From positions 1-42,135 of the forward strand of contig JAUNAK010000018.1 of assembly GCA_030527665.1 (NCBI GenBank): DNA of 42,135 bases. The letters run 5' to 3'. Shown piece by piece: positions 35,803-42,135 of the stretch (the stretch's first letter is position 1; the number at the start of each line of letters is the position of its first letter). The DNA is from Eubacteriales bacterium. GTDB taxonomy: Bacteria > Bacillota > Clostridia > Lachnospirales > Lachnospiraceae. The translations under genes were made by a program, and so were the position numbers. A model generated the notes under the pieces. It saw nothing but the letters and a program-made list of their open reading frames with translations. It made no database searches and had not been told where the DNA came from.

Positions 35803-37050
35803 TTAATTGTTTACCTGTGTTTTGTCAAACGCTTTAGGCTTTCCGGCTGCGGTCTCTTTTTTCTCACCGAATGAGATATTCCTCGAGACATTCAGAGCCA
35901 TACCGATCTCACCCATCAGGAAGATGACTGACGTTCCTCCGTAACTGACAAAAGGCAGTGTAACACCGGTCGTCGGAATCAGGTTCAATACAACGCAGAT
36001 ATTCAGAATTACCTGCAGGGAAACGTGACCGAAAATACCCGCAACCAGCAGTGTTCCGTAAAGATCCGGTGCATTCTGTGCAATAAAAACCAGGCGGTAC
36101 AGCAGATAGCCGAACAAGATCAGCAGAATGACTGCGCCGAACACCCCCAGTTCCTCACAAACGATCGAGAAGATCATGTCATTCTGAGCTTCCGGGATAG
36201 TCGCCAGTTTCTGTGTACTGTTTCCCAGTCCCTTTCCGAAAAAGCCTCCGGAACCGATCGCATATAGTCCCTGCAGTACCTGATAGCCGCCGTCCTGTGC
36301 ATTCTTTTCCGGATGGAGCCAGGTAATGATTCGCTGCAGCCGGAAACGATCGGAGTTCTGCATCGTTTTGTCAATATACAGCACTCCCAGTGTGATTGCT
36401 GTTATAGCCGCTGCCAGAGCAATATAAAAAGGCTTGGATTTTGGATAAGCCAGATACAGCACGATTACGGAGATTCCCATAATGATCAATCCGGTACTCA
36501 GATTATCTGTCAGGAAATAGGCACCGCCTCCCTGCAGCAGACCTACACTGACCAAAACCGCCACCGCCTTCCAGCTTCGCAGTTTTTTTCCGACTCGCAG
36601 AACAATATACGGCATGATACAGATAATGGCAATCTTGGCAATCTCAGACGGCTGAAACTGAACACCGATCTTCAGCCACCGACGTGCACCGTTGACAGTT
36701 ACACCCAGCGGTGTCTGCACCGCTGTCATCAATGCCATTGCAACAATAAATATTGCCGGTGACAGCATGATTGGAATGTGATAATCGATCCTCGAGACAA
36801 CATACGCAATAAAAAGTGCAAAAACACTGAAAAACGCCTGTCTCTTAAAATAGTACATATCATCGCCGATATTTATATCGTTAACCGCTTCATAGGCACT
36901 GGCACTGTACAGCATGACCAGGCCGAAGCTGATGAGAATGATTACAACCGCAAGCATATTATAATCAAAGTAGGTAATTACCTTTTCCTTTGGCCGCCGC
37001 TGCCTTGCATTTCTTCCCTTCTTAATTTTCTCTTTTTTACGTTTTGGCAT
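35803..37050 (-). CDS. ftsW: FtsW/RodA/SpoVE-family peptidoglycan glycosyltransferase
   Basis: A 415-residue SEDS polytopic membrane protein polymerising lipid II, most like FtsW. It starts MPKRKKEKIKK behind GGGAG; the open frame continues 53 codons upstream without support. A basic cytoplasmic tail of about 30 residues precedes ten hydrophobic segments. Conserved text includes NGARRWLKIGVQFQPSEIAK, SGGFFGKGLGNSTQKL and PFVSYGGTSVIF, the last part of the SEDS signature. It is in neither a cell-wall (dcw) cluster nor a sporulation cluster here, so FtsW, RodA and SpoVE cannot be told apart from position. Confidence 0.92.
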   Translation of the reverse strand: MPKRKKEKIKKGRNARQRRPKEKVITYFDYNMLAVVIILISFGLVMLYSASAYEAVNDINIGDDMYYFKRQAFFSVFALFIAYVVSRIDYHIPIMLSPAIFIVAMALMTAVQTPLGVTVNGARRWLKIGVQFQPSEIAKIAIICIMPYIVLRVGKKLRSWKAVAVLVSVGLLQGGGAYFLTDNLSTGLIIMGISVIVLYLAYPKSKPFYIALAAAITAITLGVLYIDKTMQNSDRFRLQRIITWLHPEKNAQDGGYQVLQGLYAIGSGGFFGKGLGNSTQKLATIPEAQNDMIFSIVCEELGVFGAVILLILFGYLLYRLVFIAQNAPDLYGTLLVAGIFGHVSLQVILNICVVLNLIPTTGVTLPFVSYGGTSVIFLMGEIGMALNVSRNISFGEKKETAAGKPKAFDKTQVNN

Positions 37051-37120
37051 TTGCCGCTCTCCCTTTTTCGTTTTTTTCCCCTCAAAAGGTATCGAGTCTG
37101 ACACAGACCGGATTTGGTCT

Positions 37121-37126
37121 AGTATA
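37121..37126 (-). promoter_or_regulatory. Extended -10 promoter element before ftsW
   Basis: Minus-strand TGCTATACT, an extended -10 box, 70 bases before the ftsW ATG. There is no convincing -35 hexamer. It lies just downstream of the rpsR terminator, so ftsW starts its own transcript. Confidence 0.5.
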
Positions 37127-37150
37127 GCATATGATGTGAATAAAAGACAG

Positions 37151-37178
37151 AAAAAGGTTCCCGGAACGGGAACCTTTT
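37151..37178 (-). terminator. Intrinsic terminator after rpsF-rpsR
   Basis: A perfect 8-bp GGTTCCCG stem with a three-base loop, followed on the minus strand by T5. It lies 79 bases after the rpsR stop and before the ftsW promoter. Confidence 0.88.
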
Positions 37179-37256
37179 CTGATTTGCAGCTCATACCATG
37201 TATAACCACGATATTTCAGCTGTTCACTTTCTTATTCGCAGCTGCCGCTTCGCTGA

Positions 37257-37562
37257 TCAGTCCTCAACGTACGGAAGGATTGCGAGATGTCTTGCAAGTT
37301 TAACTGCAGATGTAACAGCTCTCTGATGTTTTGCACAGTTTCCTGTTACTCTTCTCGGAAGGATTTTTCCTCTCTCAGAGATGAATCTTCTCATCTTAGC
37401 TGCATCTTTGTAATCGATCTCAGACTCTTTGCCGCAGAATACGCAAACTTTTCTTCTTCTGCGCGGTACTCTTCTTCTAGCCGGAGCGGTTCTCTCGGTT
37501 CTTGCCGGTCTCTCTTCAGCCGGAGCCTCAGTGCTAACTACTGTATTCTCAACTTCTGCCAT
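37257..37562 (-). CDS. rpsR: 30S ribosomal protein S18
   Basis: A 101-residue S18, about 25 residues longer than usual because of a Glu/Pro/Ala/Arg N-terminal extension (residues 1-36, including [10 protein letters not shown]). The core [41 protein letters not shown] is standard, with a CxxC zinc half-site. It starts behind AAGGAGG, 37 bases after rpsF. The ssb gene that normally lies between rpsF and rpsR is absent. Confidence 0.96.
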   Translation of the reverse strand: MAEVENTVVSTEAPAEERPARTERTAPARRRVPRRRRKVCVFCGKESEIDYKDAAKMRRFISERGKILPRRVTGNCAKHQRAVTSAVKLARHLAILPYVED

Positions 37563-37599
37563 TTTTATTTCCTCCTTAGTCTCGAAATTTTCCCTTTAA

Positions 37600-37896
37600 T
37601 TACTGCTCATCAGTACGAACGATCAGATAACGAAGAACATTGTTCTTATCCATGATACGAATATGTCTCTCGATCTCTGCCGGTGCAGTCGGGTCTGCCT
37701 CGAACGGAATGAAATAGTAATAGCCTTCACGGTTGTAGTTGATCTCGTAAGCAAGTCTTCTCTTCTCTGCTTCCGGAGTCTCACCGATCGTGCCGTTGTA
37801 ACGTGTGATGTAGCCTGTTGCTTTCTCTACAACTTTTGCGCGAGTCTCATCATCGAGTTTTGCACTGATAACCAGTGCGAGTTCATAATTGTGCAT
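37600..37896 (-). CDS. rpsF: 30S ribosomal protein S6
   Basis: A 98-residue S6 that binds S18 in the small-subunit platform. It starts MHNYELALVISAKLDDETRA behind AAAAGGAGG and contains the family text RRLAYEINYNREGYYYFIPF. It heads the rpsF-rpsR transcript, with a good promoter and two hairpins in its leader. Confidence 0.97.
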   Translation of the reverse strand: MHNYELALVISAKLDDETRAKVVEKATGYITRYNGTIGETPEAEKRRLAYEINYNREGYYYFIPFEADPTAPAEIERHIRIMDKNNVLRYLIVRTDEQ

Positions 37897-37924
37897 CTTA
37901 ACTTCCTCCTTTTGGTCTTCTGGC

Positions 37925-37969
37925 TTTCTGCTCTACTGCAGAAAACAAGGATGTGAGGTCATTCCTCAC
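37925..37969 (-). promoter_or_regulatory. Two hairpins in the rpsF leader, candidate S6:S18 binding site
   Basis: In minus-strand order: CCG followed by a perfect GTGAGG stem (37969-37964 with 37958-37953, loop of five), then TTTCTGC (37944-37938 with 37931-37925, loop of six). In many bacteria the S6:S18 dimer represses its own mRNA by binding a leader hairpin with a CCG element; the CCG beside the first stem is suggestive, but I cannot confirm the consensus. Confidence 0.4.
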
Positions 37970-37977
37970 GGAGAATA

Positions 37978-38006
37978 ATGATAACATGTATCGAATTGGA
38001 ATGCAA
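37978..38006 (-). promoter_or_regulatory. Sigma-A promoter of rpsF-rpsR
   Basis: Minus-strand TTGCAT (38006-38001), 17-base spacer, TATCAT (37983-37978), with TG upstream of the -10. It gives a leader of about 75 bases holding both hairpins. Confidence 0.7.
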
Positions 38007-38106
38007 GGACTTTCGCAGATATTTCAGAGCAATATTTCAAGAACACAGAATCTGTAAGATAGGCAGCCGGGTCTGGCTGCTTTTCCGTGCCTCTTCCCCC
38101 TTTATA

Positions 38107-40887
38107 TCAGGAAAGCCAGTTGTCACGCAGGTCTTTCATGGAAGCTTCGATCTCCAGTTTCAGTTCGCGGCCGGACATACGCCGTGCTCCGTCACCGAAA
38201 ATGATCATCTGCTCCAGACCGTCAGAAGTGGCTACTGTGATATTCTTGTTTTTCCCAAGTTTATGCACAGTCTTTTCAATATAAGCATCCGCCGTTTCCG
38301 CTTCCTTTGTATAGACCACATAGATATTGTTGTATTTATATACCTCTCCGGTACCTCCGTGCACTTTGTAGGCATCAAACACCAGGATCATCGTACCGCT
38401 GCGCGTTCCATGATAATTGGACAGGATATCCATCAGCTTATCTCTGGCGGAATCGATATTGCGTGCTGCCAGATTGCGAAGTTCCTCCCATTGAAAGATG
38501 ATATTATAACCGTCTACAAGAAAATAATTCTCTGCCGGTTTATTCTTCTCAGGAGCCGATACCGTAACTACCGGTTTTCCGGACATTTTCCGGGCAGCTC
38601 TGGCTGCGGCTTCTTTCTCCGTCTTCTCAGCTTCTTCTCTTTCCAGAGAGCCGTCTTTGCTCCAGAATCCCCTGTCATTGGATGTATAATTGGCATCATT
38701 CCGAAGCGGTGTATGCCAGGAGGCGCCGCTGTAGGTTCGTTCAAAGATCTGCTGCAGCTCATCCTCTGCCGCAAACCGCTGTTTCTGCTGTTCCGCAAAG
38801 GATAGTTTTTTCTCCCGCTTCTTTTTCTGCCAGTCCGCGCCGTAAGTCTTCAGCATTTCCTCATCATCTGTTTCAGAAAGCTCTTCCGTCGGATCATATT
38901 CCGGACGCCAGCCGGTATCCACATGCATATAGTCCCGCACCAGATTCCACGGAACAACAATACCCGCTCCATGTGAGCAGAACACCGACGACGAAGGATC
39001 ATTCATATCCGCCTCTGCATCATATCCTTTTTCCAGAATCACTTCCTCCGGATGGCGGCATGGTTCATAGCCTTTCAATGTACAGAAAAGCTGTCCTTTG
39101 CCTCTGGTGTATGCAGTCATCTCCCTCGCGTAATCCCCCAGAGAAGCGGCCGGTACCGTTCCGGTGATCACCGCCTGCACGCCGTCTCCATCAGGAAGAT
39201 CGGTAGTACCTTCCATTCTCTGAATATCCGAAAGAAATCTGCCAATGTTTTCCTGCGGCAGTTCCGCACGAAAATCATAGATCGGCTCCAGCAGAACATT
39301 CCTTGCCATCATCAGCCCCTGACGAACCGCTCGATAGGTGGACTGCCGGAAATCGCCGCCCTCCGTATGCTTCGGATGAGCACGCCCTCCGATAACACGG
39401 ATACGCATATCCGTAAGCTCCGCGTTAGTCAGAACGCCCCGATATGTTTTCTCCTCCAGATGTGTCAGAATCAGCCGCTGCCAGTTTTTCGCCAGATGGT
39501 CCGTAGAACATGCCGTATCAAAAACCATTCCGCTCCCCGGCTCCCCCGGCTCCAGAAGCAGATGTACCTCGGAATAATGCCTAAGCGGCTCATAATGACC
39601 GACTCCCTCCACCGGCGAAGCAATTGTTTCCTTATATACGATGGCAGGCGGACCGAATTTCACAGGCAGATCAAACCGTTCCTGCAGAATATTGCGCAGA
39701 ATCTCCGTCTGCACCTGTCCCATGATCTGTGCGGAGATAGTTCCGTCATTCTCATCTACACGTATATGAAGCATGGGTTCCTCTTCTTCCAGAATACGAA
39801 GTTTTGCCAGTGCCTCCACCTGATCCTGTTCCGGATCAAGGAGAATCGTGCTTGTATATACCGGCTGGAGAATTGCCTGTTCTTCTCCCAGATATTGTCC
39901 CAGATTCTGCCCCACATAGGTGTTCGACAGACCGGTAACTGCACAGATCCGTCCTGCTTCCGCTTCCTGAATCGGTTCAAACCCTTTTCCGGAATAGATG
40001 CGGATCTGATTGACTTTCTCATCATCCGACAGAGCGGATCGTACTTTTAAGCTTCCGCCGACGATCTTCATCCATGTCAGACGGCTTCCGGTGTCGTCGC
40101 GGGAGATCTTGAATATCTTTGCCGCAAACTCGTCACCATAAGACGGAACCGGTGCATACTCTTCGATGCCCTTCATCAGTTCTTCCACTCCGTCATTCCG
40201 CAATGCCGAACCGAAATACACCGGATACAGACGGGATCGACCGATGAGTCTGCGGATGTCTTCTGTCTCTACCGGATTCCCTTCCAGATATCTCTCCATC
40301 AGCGCCTCATCACAGACTGCAAGGTTTTCCTGCTGTTCATCCGAATCCAGTGAACCGGAAACTTTTCCGGAGAAATCAACTACATTTGCCTTCAGACCGC
40401 TTTGCAGCTGTTCGAATACCGTCTCCGCATCCGCTCCGGACTGGTCCATCTTGTTCACAAATATAAATGCCGGCACTTTATAGTGAGACAGCAGCTTCCA
40501 GATGGTTCGAACCTGACCGGTCACGCCGTCAGCGGCACTGATGACCAGGACTGCCAGATCCAGCACCTGCAGAGTCCGTTCCATCTCCGGTGAAAAATCC
40601 GTATGTCCCGGTGTGTCCAGCAGTGTAACGGACAGGTTTTCCCATTCCATTTCCGCCTGCTTGGCAAAAATGGTAATTCCTCTGTCCCTTTCCATCTGAT
40701 CGGTATCCAGATAGGCATCCTTGTGATCCACTCGTCCAAGTTTTCGAATCTTACCGGAATTATACAGAAAACTCTCCGACAGCGTTGTTTTTCCCGCATC
40801 TACGTGTGCCAGAATACCGATAACCAGACGCCGGCCGATTCCTCCTGCGGCAGCCTCTGTCTTATTTGTATGTAAATCTTCATTCAT
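38107..40887 (-). CDS. TetM/EF-G-like ribosomal GTPase fused to a Rae1 (YacP)-type NYN endonuclease
   Basis: A 926-residue fusion; the ATG behind GAGG is chosen over an ATG eight codons upstream. Residues 18-680 are a translational GTPase of the ribosomal protection type: GILAHVDAGKTTLSE (G1, 24-38), RGITI (G2), DTPGHTDF (G3), NKMD (G4), then EF-G-like domains II-V with a C-terminal TRGKGQLFCTLKGYEPC. Residues 690-786 are a charged, Lys/Glu-rich linker. Residues 787-926 are a full NYN domain like Rae1: LVDGYNIIFQW (Asp792, Asn795), LVFDAYKVHGG (Asp838), TKEAETADAYIEK (Asp867), VATSDGLEQMIIFG (Asp889) and RRMSGRELKLEIE. Rae1 cleaves mRNA in the ribosomal A site, and TetM-like proteins enter that site. 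Calling it a tetracycline resistance protein would miss the nuclease. It forms its own transcript between rpsF and the 41-kb repeat element. Confidence 0.93.
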   Translation of the reverse strand: MNEDLHTNKTEAAAGGIGRRLVIGILAHVDAGKTTLSESFLYNSGKIRKLGRVDHKDAYLDTDQMERDRGITIFAKQAEMEWENLSVTLLDTPGHTDFSPEMERTLQVLDLAVLVISAADGVTGQVRTIWKLLSHYKVPAFIFVNKMDQSGADAETVFEQLQSGLKANVVDFSGKVSGSLDSDEQQENLAVCDEALMERYLEGNPVETEDIRRLIGRSRLYPVYFGSALRNDGVEELMKGIEEYAPVPSYGDEFAAKIFKISRDDTGSRLTWMKIVGGSLKVRSALSDDEKVNQIRIYSGKGFEPIQEAEAGRICAVTGLSNTYVGQNLGQYLGEEQAILQPVYTSTILLDPEQDQVEALAKLRILEEEEPMLHIRVDENDGTISAQIMGQVQTEILRNILQERFDLPVKFGPPAIVYKETIASPVEGVGHYEPLRHYSEVHLLLEPGEPGSGMVFDTACSTDHLAKNWQRLILTHLEEKTYRGVLTNAELTDMRIRVIGGRAHPKHTEGGDFRQSTYRAVRQGLMMARNVLLEPIYDFRAELPQENIGRFLSDIQRMEGTTDLPDGDGVQAVITGTVPAASLGDYAREMTAYTRGKGQLFCTLKGYEPCRHPEEVILEKGYDAEADMNDPSSSVFCSHGAGIVVPWNLVRDYMHVDTGWRPEYDPTEELSETDDEEMLKTYGADWQKKKREKKLSFAEQQKQRFAAEDELQQIFERTYSGASWHTPLRNDANYTSNDRGFWSKDGSLEREEAEKTEKEAAARAARKMSGKPVVTVSAPEKNKPAENYFLVDGYNIIFQWEELRNLAARNIDSARDKLMDILSNYHGTRSGTMILVFDAYKVHGGTGEVYKYNNIYVVYTKEAETADAYIEKTVHKLGKNKNITVATSDGLEQMIIFGDGARRMSGRELKLEIEASMKDLRDNWLS

Positions 40888-40983
40888 ATTGAATCCTCGT
40901 ACGCTTAACAAAATGTATGCTTCATTGTATCACCGAATCCGCAAATCGCCAAGATTCACACATCCCTGTTTTCTTCCTTTTCA

Positions 40984-41150
40984 AGTCGAGCTATGCGAGA
41001 CCTGGCGCGGGATTCGGGTCAGCTTTCGCTGACATCTACCCATCCGAATCCCTGCGGGGCGTTTATCACAGTCGGTGATTGGACTCCTACCTCTGCAAGT
41101 GGCGATCTTGTAATTGCTCACCACTTGCAGAAGCGGGAGTCTTCTCGACT
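40984..41150. other. Second hairpin-rich element, related to the one at 12.1 kb
   Basis: Outer arms AGTCGAG 40984-40990 with 41144-41150. Inside: GGGATTCGG 41009-41017 with 41044-41052, capped by GTCAGC 41018-41023 with 41028-41033; GACTCC 41082-41087 with 41136-41141; and CTGCAAGTGG 41093-41102 with 41121-41130. It contains ATCACAGTCGGT (41065-41076), also present at 12359-12370. No coding signal. The gap 40888-41360 holds this, a tandem repeat and nothing else I can name. Confidence 0.6.
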
Positions 41151-41170
41151 GAGATAAACCTTCCAACCCT

Positions 41171-41252
41171 GGGGCAGACTCTTCCTCCCAAAAAGCCGGG
41201 ACAGCCCTTCCCCAAAAACGCCGGGACATCCCCTCCGGAAATCCGCCGGGAC
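41171..41252. repeat. Tandem repeat, 25-bp period, about 3.3 copies
   Basis: CCGGGAC recurs at 41196, 41221 and 41246, exactly 25 bases apart; the unit before 41196 is a diverged copy. Units have the form 'CCGGGACAgCCCtTCCccaaaaaCG'. Together with the hairpin element beside it, the layout mirrors the 12-kb element in opposite orientation. Confidence 0.85.
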
Positions 41253-41360
41253 GGTTGACGCACGCCTGCGGGTGTGGTATGGTATGTTTCGCAGTTTATC
41301 TCGATTGGGATTCTCCTGCGGGATTCCTGATCTGGTATGCGAACTGCACAACCTATAAAC

Positions 41361-41403
41361 CGAGTGTTCGAGACCTTCCACTCGTAAAACAAAACTAAAG
41401 GAG
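41361..41403 (+). promoter_or_regulatory. PreQ1-I riboswitch in front of queT
   Basis: A P1 stem CGAGTG 41361-41366 with CACTCG 41379-41384 encloses loop TTCGAGACCTTC. It is followed by the A-rich tail TAAAACAAAACTAAAGGAG, the hallmark of class I preQ1 riboswitches. CCTT in the loop (41374-41377) can pair with AAGG (41398-41401) of the ribosome binding site, forming the H-type pseudoknot that hides it when preQ1 binds. It ends 10 bases before the queT start, so control is at translation. Confidence 0.85.
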
Positions 41404-41413
41404 AAAACTGAAT

Positions 41414-41914
41414 ATGAAAAACAAAGGTGTACTGTTTCTTACGCAAGCTGCAATGATCGCAGCGATCTATGTGGTGCTGACTTATGTACTGGCTCCCTTT
41501 TCCTTCGGAGAGGTTCAGCTGCGTGTAGCCGAGATGCTCACCATCCTGCCGCTTTTCACACCGGCAGCGATTCCTGGTCTTTTCGTCGGCTGTCTGATCG
41601 GCAACATTCTCGGAGGTGCCATTCTTCCGGATATTATCTTCGGAAGTCTTGCAACCCTGATCGGTGCTTATGGTACTTGGATGCTCAGAAAAGCAAATCC
41701 GTTCCTTGCTCCGCTCCCTCCGATCATCGCCAACACGATCATTGTACCGCTTGTACTTCGTTTTGCTTACGGCCTGAACACCCCGATCTGGTTCATGATG
41801 GTTACCATTGGAATCGGCGAGGTTCTTGGCTGCGGTGTACTGGGAATCGCCCTGTACTACACACTGCGCAAATATAAAGAGAGAATCTTTTCTACCAGTA
41901 CTTTTACAGCCTGA
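41414..41914 (+). CDS. queT: QueT family queuosine-precursor transporter
   Basis: A 166-residue membrane protein with about five hydrophobic helices, the substrate-binding (S) component of an energy-coupling factor importer. The start MKNKGVLFLTQAAMIAAIYV, followed by LAPFSFGEVQLRVAEMLTIL and GLFVGCLIGNI, is characteristic of QueT. It imports preQ1 or a related queuosine precursor. The preQ1-I riboswitch directly before it confirms the assignment. With queH at 9.9-10.6 kb this supports salvage and finishing of queuosine. The shared ECF ATPase and T components are not in the window. Confidence 0.95.
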   Translation: MKNKGVLFLTQAAMIAAIYVVLTYVLAPFSFGEVQLRVAEMLTILPLFTPAAIPGLFVGCLIGNILGGAILPDIIFGSLATLIGAYGTWMLRKANPFLAPLPPIIANTIIVPLVLRFAYGLNTPIWFMMVTIGIGEVLGCGVLGIALYYTLRKYKERIFSTSTFTA

Positions 41915-41930
41915 TATCTGATTCTAAAAA

Positions 41931-41963
41931 CTGTTCATACCCTCTGTGTATGAACAGTTTTTT
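41931..41963 (+). terminator. Intrinsic terminator after queT
   Basis: A perfect 10-bp stem CTGTTCATAC with its complement (41931-41940 with 41948-41957), loop of seven, preceded by A5 and followed by T6. It is 17 bases after the queT stop. Confidence 0.93.
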
Positions 41964-42094
41964 GTTTCAGGAAATTTTCCATATAATAAATAGTTTTCTT
42001 TCCGTTTGCATGCCTGCAGTACTGCATGACAGTCTGCTTCTAAGTTTCATGTTTATTGCATATTTAAAGAATAAATCGAAAGGAATACGTAATT

Positions 42095-42135
42095 ATGATC
42101 GAATACCCTCTTTCAGAATGCAGTCTCATTGAGAC
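42095..42135 (+). CDS. Start of an unidentified gene, cut by window edge
   Basis: ATG at 42095 after AAAGGAA (11-base spacing) opens a frame of 13 full codons (MIEYPLSECSLIE) to the edge. Too short to identify. A perfect 12-bp palindrome TGCAGTACTGCA lies at 42015-42026 in its upstream region. Confidence 0.45.
   Translation, partial: MIEYPLSECSLIE

Noticed and set aside
38107..40887. Simple tetracycline resistance gene of the tetM type
   Set aside because: The C-terminal 140 residues are a complete NYN nuclease, and the gene sits in core chromosome without mobile-element marks.
40981..41446. Several overlapping minus-strand frames in the 41-kb gap
   Set aside because: They arise from the 25-bp repeat and the hairpin element in more than one frame and lack start signals.

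Overview
The window looks like ordinary chromosome from a low-to-mid-GC Firmicute of class Clostridia, most likely a Lachnospiraceae member. This rests on the core gene order (tmcAL / pta-ackA / rpmF / plsX-acpP-rnc-smc-ftsY), strong AGGAGG-type ribosome binding sites, an acetate-producing pta-ackA pair, a DNA polymerase I without visible exonuclease acids, and TetM-like GTPases of the type seen in gut clostridia. Nearly every gene is on the minus strand; the exceptions are an AraC regulator, tmcAL, queT and a gene start at the right edge. I saw no phage, transposase, CRISPR array, tRNA or rRNA.

Layout. 1-6.8 kb is a sugar-use island: a GPH symporter, a divergent AraC regulator, a GH3 enzyme with a His-Asp dyad, a beta-phosphoglucomutase and a glycoside hydrolase cut by the window edge. 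7.1-8.2 kb holds a lone HipA-like kinase. 8.4-11.8 kb carries ilvA, queH and argH. 11.8-12.4 kb has no gene but contains a 30-bp tandem repeat and a roughly 290-nt domain rich in nested hairpins. 12.4-20.5 kb is rpmF, an Ig-like lipoprotein, plsX, acpP, rnc, smc and ftsY. 20.7-24.6 kb is pta-ackA with divergent tmcAL. 24.8-26.4 kb is an ACT protein plus UPF0210 pair. 26.6-34.6 kb is gltX, a UvrD-type helicase, a zinc-finger membrane protein, polA, coaE and a YycJ-like hydrolase. 34.7-37.9 kb holds rpsF-rpsR, ftsW, a second acyl carrier protein and a degenerate sirtuin. 38.1-40.9 kb is one large gene. 41-42.1 kb has a second hairpin and tandem-repeat element, then a preQ1 riboswitch in front of queT.

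The most interesting item is the 926-residue protein at 38107-40887. It is a TetM/EF-G-like ribosomal GTPase whose C-terminus is a complete NYN nuclease domain of the Rae1 (YacP) type. Rae1 cuts mRNA in the ribosomal A site, and TetM-like GTPases bind at that same site. The fusion suggests a self-delivering ribosome-rescue or mRNA-cleavage factor rather than a tetracycline resistance protein.

Other points worth following are: two gene-free composite repeats (12 kb and 41 kb) that look like inverted copies of one family; a GH3 enzyme of the phosphorylase type beside the mutase that would use its expected product; a sirtuin without its catalytic histidine beside an acyl carrier protein; a 14-bp hairpin in the leader of the RNase III gene; rpsF-rpsR without ssb; and a preQ1-controlled QueT with QueH elsewhere in the window, pointing to queuosine precursor salvage.
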